A program made the translations under genes and the position numbers. Below are positions 53,766 to 62,744 of a stretch of 64,000 bases of DNA, piece by piece. The notes under the pieces are model-generated. The model searched no databases. It had not been told where the DNA came from and worked only from the letters and a program-made list of their open reading frames with translations. Numbering within the stretch: position 1 is the first letter of the stretch; the number at the start of each line of letters is the position of its first letter. Source of the DNA: Mucilaginibacter tundrae (GTDB taxonomy: Bacteria; Bacteroidota; Bacteroidia; Sphingobacteriales; Sphingobacteriaceae); contig NZ_JACCBZ010000001.1 in the NCBI RefSeq assembly GCF_013408825.1, positions 1 through 64,000 on the forward strand, given 5' to 3'.

Positions 53766-54763
53766 TATAAGCGTGTCTCCCGTTCAAATTGTTCCTGATT
53801 TGCCTCTTTTAATACCAGGTTGGTTTTAACAACCGGTAAAGGCTTCAATGTATCATAGTGGTTTGAGCTGATAACCGATTGGTTTGATACCTTGCGCGGG
53901 CCTTCGATAACCCAATCAGCAGTTTTCTTTTTGTCGAAACGGCATTCGTTGCAAATAAAGTCTTCCACCTCCCCGTAAACATCTTTACGTGCGGTAACAC
54001 GTAAAACGTCTTCGCCTTTATACCAAAGGGTTACTTTACCTTTGCAGTTCTCGTGGCTGCAATCGCGGTGTGCTTCAACCGGCCTGGTAAACCAAACACG
54101 ATTTTTAAAGCGGAAAGTTTTATCAGTTAAAGCGCCTACCGGGCAAACATCAATTACGTTTCCTGAGAAATCGTTATCAACTGCTTTTTGTATATAGGTA
54201 GATATTTCAGAGTGATCGCCTCGGTTCAAAATACCGTGCTCGCGGTGGTTGGTAATCTGGTCAGCAGTAAAAACACAACGGTAGCACAGGATGCAACGCG
54301 TCATGTGTAACTGGATCTTATCACCGATATCTATTTTATCAAATGTACGGCGGTCGAATTCATAGCGGGTTTTGGCAGCGCCATGCTCGTAGCCTAAGTT
54401 TTGCAGGTCGCACTCACCAGCCTGATCGCAAATCGGGCAATCCAGCGGGTGGTTGATCAACAACATCTCCACAATACCCTTACGCGCTTCAATCACCTCA
54501 GGCGAAGTAATGTTTTGCACTTCCATCCCATCCATTACGGCGGTACGGCAAGATGCTACCAGTTTAGGCATAGGGCGCGGATCTTTTTCAGAACCTTTGC
54601 TTACTTTAACCAAACAAGTACGGCATTTACCACCACTGCCTTCTAATTTAGAGTAATAGCACATTGCAGGCGGTACAATCTCACCCCCAATAATCCTTGC
54701 GGCATTAAGGATGGATGTTCCTGCTTCTACTTCGACTGATATTCCGTCTATCGTTACTTTCAT
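53765..54763 (-). CDS. nuoG: NADH-quinone oxidoreductase subunit G, short form
   Basis: A 332-residue iron-sulfur subunit: an N-terminal [2Fe-2S] ferredoxin domain (C35, C46, C49, and C67 region), the His-Cys motif of N5 (HPLDCPICDQAGECDLQ), and the N4-type cysteines CILCYRCV and further C-terminal Cys. E. coli NuoG is about 908 residues with a large molybdopterin-like domain; that domain is absent here, as in many Bacteroidota. It is a natural short form, not truncated by a frameshift, since it ends at a stop just before nuoH. Confidence 0.92.
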   Translation of the reverse strand: MKVTIDGISVEVEAGTSILNAARIIGGEIVPPAMCYYSKLEGSGGKCRTCLVKVSKGSEKDPRPMPKLVASCRTAVMDGMEVQNITSPEVIEARKGIVEMLLINHPLDCPICDQAGECDLQNLGYEHGAAKTRYEFDRRTFDKIDIGDKIQLHMTRCILCYRCVFTADQITNHREHGILNRGDHSEISTYIQKAVDNDFSGNVIDVCPVGALTDKTFRFKNRVWFTRPVEAHRDCSHENCKGKVTLWYKGEDVLRVTARKDVYGEVEDFICNECRFDKKKTADWVIEGPRKVSNQSVISSNHYDTLKPLPVVKTNLVLKEANQEQFERETRL

Positions 54764-54773
54764 TTTACCTCCG

Positions 54774-54890
54774 GCCCCCTCTAAATCTCCCCCGGTAGGG
54801 GAGACTTATGGAAGCATTAATTTTATAGTAATTTTTTTAAATAACTATTCTTTTAAAGCCCTCCCTTCAGGGGAGGGTTGGGTGGGGCTT
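54774..54890. repeat. nuo palindrome, copy 2 (nuoF/nuoG)
   Basis: A roughly 117-bp imperfect palindrome (GCCCCCTCTAAATCTCCC then GGTAGGGGAGACTTATGG on the left; AAAGCCCTCCCTTCAGGGGA then GGGTTGGGTGGGGCTTA on the right). The right end contributes the nuoF stop codon (54889-54891). Its loop (about 54811-54852) differs from copies 1 and 3. Confidence 0.85.
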
Positions 54891-56247
54891 ATACTGCTTC
54901 CACCTTTGGCAACGGATCAGCGTAATGTGCTATTCCGTAATTCCTTGTAACCGCTTCAGCGCCGTTTGTTACGTGCCACTCAAACTCATCCCTAAAGTGG
55001 CGGATAGCGCTGGCCACCGGCCATGCTGCCGCATCACCAAGCGGACAAATAGTATTTCCTTCAATTTTTTTAGATACATCAACCAACAGGTCCATGTCGC
55101 TCATTTTACCGTGACCGTATTCCAGGCGATGTAAAACTTTTTCCATCCATCCTGTACCTTCACGGCATGGCGAACATTGTCCGCAGCTTTCATGATGATA
55201 GAAACGGGCGAAGTTCCAGGTATTGCGCACGATACATTGGTCTTCATCAAAAGCGATGAAACCACCTGAACCCATCATGGTACCACTTACAAAACCACCT
55301 TCGGCTAATGATTCATAGCTCATCAGGCGGGGTTCGCCGGTTATGGTTTTCATGAATAAATTAGCAGGCAAAATTGGCACTGATGAACCACCAGCAACAA
55401 CCGCTTTTAAGCGCTTGCCATTGGCAATACCACCGCAATATTCTTCGGAGTATAAAAATTCTTCAACCGGTAAGCCCAGGTCAATTTCGTAAACACCAGG
55501 ATTTTTAACATTACCTCCGGCAGAGATCAGTTTAGTACCAGTACTGCGACCGATACCAACTTTAGCATACTCTTCGCCGCCTTCGTTAATGATAGGTACT
55601 ACTGCTGCAATCGACTCTACGTTATTTACCACTGTTGGGCAACCATACAAACCAGCAATTGCGGGGAATGGCGGTTTAATGCGCGGGTTACCACGTTTAC
55701 CTTCCAGTGACTCTAACAAAGCGGTTTCTTCACCGCAGATGTAAGCGCCACCACCGGGTTGTACATATAACTCCAGATCGTAACCTGAGCCTAGTATATT
55801 TCTGCCTAAAAATCCTTTATTTTTTGCTTCCGCGATGGCTTTTTCCAGTATGCGGATCTGCGGCATCATTTCACCACGAACATAGATGTATGATGTTTTA
55901 GCACCTAAAGCGTAGCTGGCTACAATCATCCCCTCAATTAATAAGTGAGGAATATAAGTCATCAAATAACGATCCTTAAAAGTTCCGGGTTCTGATTCAT
56001 CGGCATTACAAACCAGGTAACGGGCAACACCTTCAGGCTTAGCCAAAAAGCTCCACTTCATCCCTGTAGGGAAACCTGCGCCACCACGGCCACGCAAGCC
56101 CGATTTCTTTACCTCTTCCACCACATCGTCGGACGACATGGTTTTTAATGCCTTTTCAACAGCAGCATAACCTCCCTTTGAGCGATAAACATCAAAAGTG
56201 TTAATTCCGGGTACGTTTATATGTTCTAAAAGTAATTTACGTGCCAT
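54889..56247 (-). CDS. nuoF: NADH-quinone oxidoreductase subunit F
   Basis: A 452-residue flavoprotein that accepts hydride from NADH. Glycine-rich [15 protein letters not shown] (about 50-65) binds [20 protein letters not shown] and [14 protein letters not shown] the flavin; [11 protein letters not shown] plus a later Cys carry the [4Fe-4S] N3 cluster. Length agrees (about 440-455). Its stop codon coincides with a repeat copy. Confidence 0.97.
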   Translation of the reverse strand: MARKLLLEHINVPGINTFDVYRSKGGYAAVEKALKTMSSDDVVEEVKKSGLRGRGGAGFPTGMKWSFLAKPEGVARYLVCNADESEPGTFKDRYLMTYIPHLLIEGMIVASYALGAKTSYIYVRGEMMPQIRILEKAIAEAKNKGFLGRNILGSGYDLELYVQPGGGAYICGEETALLESLEGKRGNPRIKPPFPAIAGLYGCPTVVNNVESIAAVVPIINEGGEEYAKVGIGRSTGTKLISAGGNVKNPGVYEIDLGLPVEEFLYSEEYCGGIANGKRLKAVVAGGSSVPILPANLFMKTITGEPRLMSYESLAEGGFVSGTMMGSGGFIAFDEDQCIVRNTWNFARFYHHESCGQCSPCREGTGWMEKVLHRLEYGHGKMSDMDLLVDVSKKIEGNTICPLGDAAAWPVASAIRHFRDEFEWHVTNGAEAVTRNYGIAHYADPLPKVEAV

Positions 56248-56253
56248 TGCTAT

Positions 56254-56433
56254 TTAATATAATTTCTTTGTGTGTTTGTAATGACTAATGTGCCTTACAA
56301 TACAGCTTGCACATGCTATTGCTATTAACGGTATTAAAATCGCACCGTGTTTTTTTAATTCGTCAGTGGCAAATATTAAGGCTACAACTAAAACTAATAT
56401 GACATCTGTTATAATTAAAGTTGAGCTATTCAT
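56254..56433 (-). CDS. 59-residue membrane ORF between nuoE and nuoF
   Basis: The ATG at 56433 lies one base after the nuoE stop codon, and the TAA ends 6 bases before the nuoF ATG. It encodes MNSSTLIITDVILVLVV followed by a polar ATDELKKHG and a second hydrophobic stretch with CASC (C41, C44), then a basic tail. Two membrane helices (about 6-22 and 30-47) are predicted. The tight fit, clean frame and lack of other sense in this 187-bp gap suggest a real small gene, possibly a complex I accessory or assembly peptide. Family not recognised. Confidence 0.65.
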   Translation of the reverse strand: MNSSTLIITDVILVLVVALIFATDELKKHGAILIPLIAIACASCIVRHISHYKHTKKLY

Positions 56434-56434
56434 A

Positions 56435-56962
56435 TCAGTTACTGGCTTTTGCCTTTAAATCCGAAATCAATTGATCAACAGACTCATTGGTTAATTTTTC
56501 GTAAAAAGTATACTCAGGGCCTATTTGCAGTACCGGGCCAAAACCACAGGCTGCCAAACACTCTACTCCACGCCAGCTGAATAATCCGTCAGGTGTAACA
56601 TCACCTTCCTTAACACCCAGCTTTTGCTCAATATGATCCATTATTTTTTCGGCTCCTACTAAGCAGCATGGGCCTGTACGGCAAACTTCCAGCATGTATT
56701 TGCCCTGCGGACGCATAAAGTACATGCTGTAAAAGGTAGCTACTTCATAAACTTCAATATCTTGTATATGCAGATAATCAGCAACCTTATCCATTGCAGG
56801 GGCACTTACCCAACCGAATTCGGCTTGAACCAGGTGCAGGATCGGTAATAATGCAGATTTCTGTTTTCCTTCAGGATAACGGCTAACTATATCACCAAAC
56901 TTGGCTACAAGCTCCGGTGAAAACTCTACCGGGATGGCTTCTGAATTGTCAACTCTAAGCAT
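56435..56962 (-). CDS. nuoE: NADH-quinone oxidoreductase subunit E
   Basis: A 175-residue thioredoxin-like [2Fe-2S] (N1a) subunit. The ligands appear as CRTGPCC (first pair) and CLAACG (second pair). The helical N-terminus (YPEGKQKSALLPILHLVQAEFG) is typical. It overlaps nuoD by 8 bases and is followed by the 59-residue membrane ORF after one base. Confidence 0.96.
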   Translation of the reverse strand: MLRVDNSEAIPVEFSPELVAKFGDIVSRYPEGKQKSALLPILHLVQAEFGWVSAPAMDKVADYLHIQDIEVYEVATFYSMYFMRPQGKYMLEVCRTGPCCLVGAEKIMDHIEQKLGVKEGDVTPDGLFSWRGVECLAACGFGPVLQIGPEYTFYEKLTNESVDQLISDLKAKASN

Positions 56963-58166
56963 CTAATTCTCCGGCTATAACGTTTAAACTACTCATGTTA
57001 ATAATCGCGTCAGACAGTAACATACCGCGGCTCATTGGTGCATACATCTGGTAATTGATAAAACTTGGCCTGCGGAAATGCAAGCGGTATGGCGACCTGC
57101 CGCCATCATTAACCAGATAAAAACCTAATTCGCCATTGGCACCCTCAACCGAATGGTATACTTCGGATGTTGGGGTATCTATTTCGCCCATCACTATTTT
57201 AAAGTGATAAATAAGGGCTTCCATGTTATTGTAAACTTCTTCTTTTGGGGGCAGATAGAACTCAGGCACATCAGCATGGAAAATATCTGTCGGTTCTTTT
57301 TCCAGCTTGGTTAAAGCCTGCTCAATAATGCGCATGCTTTGCCACATTTCTTCGTTACGAACCAGGAAACGAGCATATACGTCGCCATTTTCGCCAACCG
57401 GTACTTCAAAGTCAAAATCTTCGTATGAAGAATAAGGATTCATTGCCCTAACATCGTAATCAACACCTGCAGCGCGTAATAAAGGGCCGCTCCAGCTGTA
57501 GCTTAATGCCTCTTCAGGGGTTACTGCTGCCACGCCTTTAGTACGGTCAACAAATATGCGGTTACGGTTAAAAAGCGCCTGGAATTCTCTTAAAACCGGC
57601 GGGAAATCCTTTAAGAATTTGCGCAGTTTGTTAAAAGCTATAGCGTTAAAGTTACGCTCGAAACCACCTATACGCCCAATATTGGTAGTAAGGCGCGACC
57701 CGCAAACTTCTTCGTAAATTTCATAAATAGCCTCACGGTATTCCATCATGTAAAGGAAACCTGTGAAAGCGCCGGTATCAACACCCAATACACCGTTACA
57801 GATGATATGATCCGATATGCGGGCGAGCTCCATTACTATTACACGCAGGTAATCAACACGTTTTGGTGTTTCTATACCCAACAATTTTTCAACTGTCATG
57901 TGCCAACCCATGTTATTAATGGGTGATGAGCAATAGTTTAAACGGTCGGTTAATGGGGTGATCTGGTAAAAAGGGCGGTGTTCGGCAATTTTTTCAAAAG
58001 CACGGTGTATATAACCAATGGTTGATACGCCGCTTATGATCCGTTCACCATCCAACTGCAGCACGTTTTGAAAAACGCCGTGCGTGGCAGGGTGCGTTGG
58101 CCCTAAGTTAAGGGTTGAGGGCGCGGTTTGCGGATCGTTGTCTGTATATACCGGGTGGTTCTGCAT
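56955..58166 (-). CDS. nuoD: NADH-quinone oxidoreductase subunit D
   Basis: A 403-residue 49-kDa-type subunit lining the quinone site. LGPTHPATHGVFQNVLQLDGE carries the conserved His and GYIHRAFEKIAEHR follows; the C-terminal half ends with RMSSLNVIAGELDA-like INMSSLNVIAGELDA. Not fused to NuoC, which is encoded separately 3 bases upstream. Overlaps nuoE by 8 bases. Confidence 0.97.
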   Translation of the reverse strand: MQNHPVYTDNDPQTAPSTLNLGPTHPATHGVFQNVLQLDGERIISGVSTIGYIHRAFEKIAEHRPFYQITPLTDRLNYCSSPINNMGWHMTVEKLLGIETPKRVDYLRVIVMELARISDHIICNGVLGVDTGAFTGFLYMMEYREAIYEIYEEVCGSRLTTNIGRIGGFERNFNAIAFNKLRKFLKDFPPVLREFQALFNRNRIFVDRTKGVAAVTPEEALSYSWSGPLLRAAGVDYDVRAMNPYSSYEDFDFEVPVGENGDVYARFLVRNEEMWQSMRIIEQALTKLEKEPTDIFHADVPEFYLPPKEEVYNNMEALIYHFKIVMGEIDTPTSEVYHSVEGANGELGFYLVNDGGRSPYRLHFRRPSFINYQMYAPMSRGMLLSDAIINMSSLNVIAGELDA

Positions 58167-58169
58167 TTT

Positions 58170-58673
58170 CTATCTTCCGAAAAAATAATCTTTTTTATCA
58201 ACACGATTAGGGTCTTCCAGTGGATACTCTCTGCGCATCGGGAAAACTGTCATGTCATCAACATTTAATATCCTGCGTAAATCCGGGTGTCCATCGAATA
58301 TCACTCCGAAAAAATCATAAGTTTCGCGCTCCATCCAATTAGCGCCATGCCATACTGTTGTTGCAGTAGGGATATGGTAATCTTCGGCCGGTAAAAATAC
58401 TTTGATACGGATACGCAAGTTATTTACCAGGCTATGCAGGTGATAAATAACACCGATAGGTTTTTCCTGCTCAGGATAATGTATTGCGGTTATATCTGTT
58501 AAAAAAATGAACTGCAATACAGTATCATTTTTAAGAAATTCCAATAGCTCTATTATTTGCTCGCGACCGGTTTCAATGGTTAATAAACCATATGGTTCGC
58601 CAACAACGGTTATTTGCTGATCAAACTTGTCGCTGATCTTTTTTAAAAGTTCTTCGTTAGTGATCTTACCCAT
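58170..58673 (-). CDS. nuoC: NADH-quinone oxidoreductase subunit C
   Basis: A 167-residue 30-kDa-type subunit. YHLHSLVNNLRIRIKVFL and the signature ERETYDFFGVIFDGHPDLRR (about 123-142) are complete. It overlaps the nuoB stop by one base and precedes nuoD by 3 bases. Confidence 0.96.
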   Translation of the reverse strand: MGKITNEELLKKISDKFDQQITVVGEPYGLLTIETGREQIIELLEFLKNDTVLQFIFLTDITAIHYPEQEKPIGVIYHLHSLVNNLRIRIKVFLPAEDYHIPTATTVWHGANWMERETYDFFGVIFDGHPDLRRILNVDDMTVFPMRREYPLEDPNRVDKKDYFFGR

Positions 58674-59215
58674 TACTGAATTCCGTATGAAGCTAATAAT
58701 TTCTGATATTCCGGCGTATTACGACGGCGCAGCGATTCTGTTTGTACTAATTTCTGGATGCCTATAAAGCCATCAATAATAGCTTCGGGGCGTGGCGGGC
58801 AACCGGGTACGTAAACGTCAACCGGGATAACCTCATCTATGCCTTGCAAAACAGAATAAGTATCAAATATACCGCCGCTTGATGCGCAGGCACCAACGGC
58901 CATTACCCAACGGGGTTCGGCCATTTGCAAATAGACCTGGCGAAGTACCGGACCCATTTTTTTAGATATGGTACCCATAACCATTAACAAGTCGGCCTGA
59001 CGTGGAGAAAAACTCAAACGCTCGGCACCAAACCTCGACAAATCATAATGAGAAGCCATAGTGGCCATAAACTCTATACCACAGCAAGAGGTGGCAAATG
59101 GCAGTGGCCATAGCGAGTTTGAACGTGCTAAACCTATTGCTTTATCAAGCGAAGTAGCAAAAAACCCAGCACCTTCTACACCAGGAGGAGCTTCAACTAA
59201 CTGAATATCACTCAT
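58673..59215 (-). CDS. nuoB: NADH-quinone oxidoreductase subunit B
   Basis: A 180-residue PSST-type subunit holding cluster N2. Tandem cysteines in ATSCCGIEF (about 43-47) and the later GACASSGG and PGCPPRPEA supply the four ligands. It transfers electrons to quinone. The 230-bp gap to nuoA contains a palindromic repeat. Confidence 0.97.
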   Translation of the reverse strand: MSDIQLVEAPPGVEGAGFFATSLDKAIGLARSNSLWPLPFATSCCGIEFMATMASHYDLSRFGAERLSFSPRQADLLMVMGTISKKMGPVLRQVYLQMAEPRWVMAVGACASSGGIFDTYSVLQGIDEVIPVDVYVPGCPPRPEAIIDGFIGIQKLVQTESLRRRNTPEYQKLLASYGIQ

Positions 59216-59340
59216 GAACTATATAATACAAAAACCTATCCAAATGTGGAAAGGATAAGCAAATTTACAATTATTTATACTGTATTTGATACACTATGTT
59301 ATTGATAGAATATATTTAGAATGAATCTAAACAACTATCA

Positions 59341-59445
59341 GCCCCCTCTAAATCTCCCCCGGTAGGGGAGACTTTTAAAAAGTCCTTTTATTCAGGTCAT
59401 TATATAATAAGTCCTCCCTACCGGGGAGGATTTAGGAGGGGCTTA
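59341..59445. repeat. nuo palindrome, copy 3 (nuoA/nuoB)
   Basis: A 105-bp imperfect palindrome, GCCCCCTCTAAATCTCCC then GGTAGGGGAGACTTTT on the left, AAGTCCTCCCTACCGGGGAG then GATTTAGGAGGGGCTTA on the right. The right end abuts the nuoA stop codon (59446-59448). The intervening DNA from 59216 to 59340 is AT-rich and shows no ORF. Confidence 0.85.
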
Positions 59446-59817
59446 TTAATCCCAATCTAATGCGCCTTTTTTTATGATGTAGATAAACCCCAACAACAGC
59501 GTGGCCATAAAAATGAACATTTCTATCATTCCGCTGCCACCCAGTGCTTTAAAGTTTACAGCCCATGGGTACATGAAAATAACCTCCACATCAAACAATA
59601 CGAACAGTATGGCTACCAGGAAGTATTTGATTGATATTGGGGTACGGGCATTACCAACAACCTCGATACCCGATTCAAACGGGGTTAGCTTATCTTTTGT
59701 AGCGCGTTTAGGCCCTATTTTGTGCGTTACGAACATTGTGCCAACCACAAAACCAAGTGCTACGATCATTTGAAAAATGATAGGTAAAAAACTTACCGGC
59801 AAACTTTGTACTTCCAT
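59446..59817 (-). CDS. nuoA: NADH-quinone oxidoreductase subunit A
   Basis: A 123-residue, three-helix membrane subunit. TPFESGIEVVGNARTPISIKYFL is the conserved loop near the quinone site, and LFDVEVIFMYPWAV the second helix with its acidic pair. First gene of the nuo operon. A TATATTTG box ends 4 bases before its ATG. Confidence 0.95.
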   Translation of the reverse strand: MEVQSLPVSFLPIIFQMIVALGFVVGTMFVTHKIGPKRATKDKLTPFESGIEVVGNARTPISIKYFLVAILFVLFDVEVIFMYPWAVNFKALGGSGMIEMFIFMATLLLGFIYIIKKGALDWD

Positions 59818-59821
59818 GCTG

Positions 59822-59829
59822 CAAATATA
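59822..59829 (-). promoter_or_regulatory. TAnnTTTG -7 box for the nuo operon
   Basis: TATATTTG on the minus strand, 4 bases before the nuoA ATG, would start transcription close to the start codon. No standard-distance -33 box is seen. Confidence 0.45.
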
Positions 59830-59845
59830 CTAATGGATCAATAAT

Positions 59846-59877
59846 AAAAAAGGCCTCATTTAATTGAGGCCCTTTTT
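59846..59877 (-). terminator. Terminator between the TPR gene and nuoA
   Basis: GGCCTCA (59852-59858) pairs with TGAGGCC (59865-59871); A-rich and T-rich flanks (AAAAA/TTTTT) extend the stem. It ends the tonB-TPR operon and separates it from nuo. Confidence 0.7.
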
Positions 59878-59887
59878 ATTGGTATTT

Positions 59888-61576
59888 TTATTTTTTAGGA
59901 TGCTTTTTCGTGTAATCCAACGCTTCAGTATCAGTTGGATCATTAAGTAGTGCCTTTGAATAATTGTCGGATGCTTGTGCTTCATCTTTCAATTTAAATT
60001 CGTCATATCTACCTAAATAATCATAAGCAGCAGCCAAGCCTTTTTTATCAGCCGGGGTAAGTGTTGCTTTTGATGTTACGATCTTAATATAATCCTGGTA
60101 ATATGGTATTGCCAAACCTTTTATATTATTACGATCTGCATCTTTAGTATCATTAACATAGGCCCTGTAAAGCGCTGCAATTGCAACGGGCTGGGTAGCT
60201 AAATGTTGAATTCTTGCAAAAGCAGAGTCGGCTTTAGTTAATAAAGTAGTATCTGGTTTTTTAGCATCAAAAGCATAGTAATAAGCACTTCCCTCACGGA
60301 AAAGGTCATTTAACGACTCTTTTTTAGATTTGGTAATGTACAACGCGTACTCGTCACCAGCTTGTTTATATTTCTTAGATGTATAAAGCGATTTCGCGAT
60401 TTCAGCTAAAACATCAGTTTGTGTGCTATCCAGCTCGTATGCTTTTTGCAAGTTCATCATACCGATTGAGTCTTGACCTGACGCGATTTGCAAGTGGCCT
60501 AAATACAAGTAATCCGCAGGAATGATACGCTTAGGATCGGCTTTAGTCATCCAGGTATTCATAGCAGTTAAACCTGCAGGATAATCTTTGTTCTCATAAG
60601 CTGCATAAGCTAAGTAGCGATATATCCTTAAATTAGTGTTAGCTGATTTTGACAGATCAGTAGCCACAGTTTCTAATATTTTATAATCGGCCGGATCATG
60701 CGCTGAGATCAAGAAATCAGCATAACGCATTTGTGATTCGACAGACATATCAGTTAAGCTTAAATATTTTTGATAGTGCTCAACCGCTTCCTGTCTTTTA
60801 GCAGCTTGCGCAGCTTCGTTATTTGACCAACGCAAATCAGTTTCAGCCCACTCGCGGTAAGCCGGACCAAAGTTAGGGTCTATTGCTAACGCTGCTTGAA
60901 ATTTAGCTTCCGCATCAGTATAGTTATTTGCGAATTTTGATATTACACCTTCAGCAACGTCAGCAGATGCTAGCTTTGGATTGATCTCCAATGCTGCATC
61001 AAAATCATTAGACGCCTCTGTATTTTGCAATTGTGATAAATAAGCGCTACCTCTTGCCAACAATAAATCTGTACTTTTAGGATTAATCGCTAAGCCCTTA
61101 GTTAATATATCAATAGCGGCTTTTGCGTCAGCAGGCGCTATAGCTGCATTTACTGTAGGTACTAATAAATAAGCCCTACCTACATATACATATGGCTGAA
61201 CATCCTTTTTAGTTGCTAAAGCTATAGCCTGGTTAAAATTTGTGGTTGCTGTAGCTTTATCTTTATCAAGAAACGCTACTGCACCCAAACCTGCATAGTT
61301 TAAAGCAGATTTAGGATTAACGGCTAAGCCTTTATTAAAGATCAACTTAGCTGAATCAGCTTCGTCCTGTTGCAGGTAAACCCAACCCAGGTAAAAATAG
61401 TCCTCATCTTTAGTTGGCTCTGTAACCGTTAGGTTTTTAAGCATCGATTTGGCTTTTGAATATTGCTCGGCATTAATCGCTTTCTTAGCATCATCAAGGC
61501 TTTGTGCTTTAGCAGCCACAGAACCTATGCACATCAATCCGAATGCTGCCACAGCTACTTTACTGGTAATTTTCAT
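59888..61576 (-). CDS. Secreted tetratricopeptide-repeat protein
   Basis: A 562-residue protein with a signal peptide (about 1-24, ending VAAKA) and many TPR-like helix pairs throughout (for example DYFYLGWVYLQQDEADSAKLIF, GLAINPKSTDLLLARGSAY, AAYDYLGRYDEFKLKDEA). It is a periplasmic TPR scaffold and ends the ExbD-TonB operon. In other Bacteroidota a TPR protein and a PstS-like lipoprotein accompany TonB, which suggests a role in energy-dependent transport, but the exact role is not known. Confidence 0.85.
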   Translation of the reverse strand: MKITSKVAVAAFGLMCIGSVAAKAQSLDDAKKAINAEQYSKAKSMLKNLTVTEPTKDEDYFYLGWVYLQQDEADSAKLIFNKGLAVNPKSALNYAGLGAVAFLDKDKATATTNFNQAIALATKKDVQPYVYVGRAYLLVPTVNAAIAPADAKAAIDILTKGLAINPKSTDLLLARGSAYLSQLQNTEASNDFDAALEINPKLASADVAEGVISKFANNYTDAEAKFQAALAIDPNFGPAYREWAETDLRWSNNEAAQAAKRQEAVEHYQKYLSLTDMSVESQMRYADFLISAHDPADYKILETVATDLSKSANTNLRIYRYLAYAAYENKDYPAGLTAMNTWMTKADPKRIIPADYLYLGHLQIASGQDSIGMMNLQKAYELDSTQTDVLAEIAKSLYTSKKYKQAGDEYALYITKSKKESLNDLFREGSAYYYAFDAKKPDTTLLTKADSAFARIQHLATQPVAIAALYRAYVNDTKDADRNNIKGLAIPYYQDYIKIVTSKATLTPADKKGLAAAYDYLGRYDEFKLKDEAQASDNYSKALLNDPTDTEALDYTKKHPKK

Positions 61577-61608
61577 TTGGAATTATTTATATTATAGAAT
61601 TTGTTAGT

Positions 61609-62520
61609 TTATTTCTTTTTAATCACGATCTCTCTTTCCGGCATTACGCTTGGTAATAAACCCGAACTCAACACTATTCGTTGGCCACGGTCACTATTTA
61701 AAAACATTTCAAACCCGCTACCTAAACCTTGCCTTCCTGTACAATTTATAATATACAAATCTCTTTTTAAAGGATATTGCCCTAACGACAATGTTTCCTG
61801 TGAAGGTTTATAATATTGCGTTCCGTATTTTTTATTATCCTCGTCTTTAACACTTACAACTTTAACGTTATTTACCGCATCTGCATAATCTTTATCAGGA
61901 TCATCCAGCCAGTTAAAGCCCGTAAACCCTATAGCATCCGGATGTGTACTAACGTATTTTATTACCTCTTTATTTGATTTGAGTGCAAAAATATTCTTTA
62001 GTTTAAAGTCGGTAACGCCCGATAATGTTTTCAAATATCGCACCAAACTGGAGTTTGGGTTGTCGAAAACAATATTCATAGCTGTTTTAGCCTGCCCGTT
62101 GAGCAATTTCTTAATATCAGCAACGGTTATTGTAGTATCATTTGACGCTTTGTTTACAATTATCGCTACCGCATCAATCGCAAAACGACTAACCGAAGGC
62201 GTTAAATTTCTAGTTTTTAGAATCTTTAACTCATCGCTATCCAATTGCCTCGATAGGATTGCAACCCGAACACTGTCTTGCAATAACAGATTTACCACAT
62301 CAGTTTCAGGTTTGTAGATTATTTGTGGTTGAGCCTTTGGGTCAAGCGCCTTAAAAATATAGTTCTCCTCGTCAACAATAGGTTCAAATGATTCGTCAGC
62401 GGCAAATTTCGCGCTGCCTTCCGAAATGGTATCGTTGTAAGCAACGGGCTTTTGTTTACAGGCCTGTAATGCCAATAAAAATACAATGCCAAGGCCTGCT
62501 ATTTTTAATTTATTCATCAT
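61609..62520 (-). CDS. PstS-like substrate-binding lipoprotein
   Basis: A 303-residue lipoprotein (lipobox LALQAC, Cys21) with a periplasmic binding protein fold similar to phosphate-binding PstS (PBP-like_2): STTITVADIKKLLNGQ-type and DAIGFTGFNWLDDPD segments. The frame extends to 62583, but the ATG at 62520 directly precedes the hydrophobic signal; it overlaps the previous gene's end by 11 bases. In this operon it is likely not a phosphate ABC transporter part, since no pstCAB genes are near. Confidence 0.82.
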   Translation of the reverse strand: MMNKLKIAGLGIVFLLALQACKQKPVAYNDTISEGSAKFAADESFEPIVDEENYIFKALDPKAQPQIIYKPETDVVNLLLQDSVRVAILSRQLDSDELKILKTRNLTPSVSRFAIDAVAIIVNKASNDTTITVADIKKLLNGQAKTAMNIVFDNPNSSLVRYLKTLSGVTDFKLKNIFALKSNKEVIKYVSTHPDAIGFTGFNWLDDPDKDYADAVNNVKVVSVKDEDNKKYGTQYYKPSQETLSLGQYPLKRDLYIINCTGRQGLGSGFEMFLNSDRGQRIVLSSGLLPSVMPEREIVIKKK

Positions 62521-62740
62521 CGGGTTGTTTTTTAAAAATACGGAATGACCTATATATGCCATAGGCCACAAGTAATCCTCCAACGGTCATTCGCTGTGTA
62601 CTGCTCATATTAAGATCAAGTTTATTTGTAAACATAATCATTAACCCAAGTATGGTGACACACACCAATGTGACAACACCTAAAATGAGCAAAAACCGCC
62701 TTGTGAGCGATTTTTGCTTATCATGTAAATTTGATGACAT
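62510..62740 (-). CDS. Small two-helix membrane protein in TonB operon
   Basis: A 76-residue protein with two hydrophobic segments (about 17-37, LILGVVTLVCVTILGLMIMF, and about 53-63). The start is taken at the ATG at 62740, 4 bases after the tonB stop codon, rather than the upstream ATG at 62776 that lies inside tonB. Its end overlaps the next gene. Family not named; position between tonB and the PstS-like gene suggests an accessory role. Confidence 0.7.
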   Translation of the reverse strand: MSSNLHDKQKSLTRRFLLILGVVTLVCVTILGLMIMFTNKLDLNMSSTQRMTVGGLLVAYGIYRSFRIFKKQPDDE

Positions 62741-62744
62741 TTTT

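Noticed and set aside
51223..59445. CRISPR-like array formed by the nuo palindromes
   Set aside because: Only three copies, thousands of bases apart, with internal palindromy and no spacers or cas genes.
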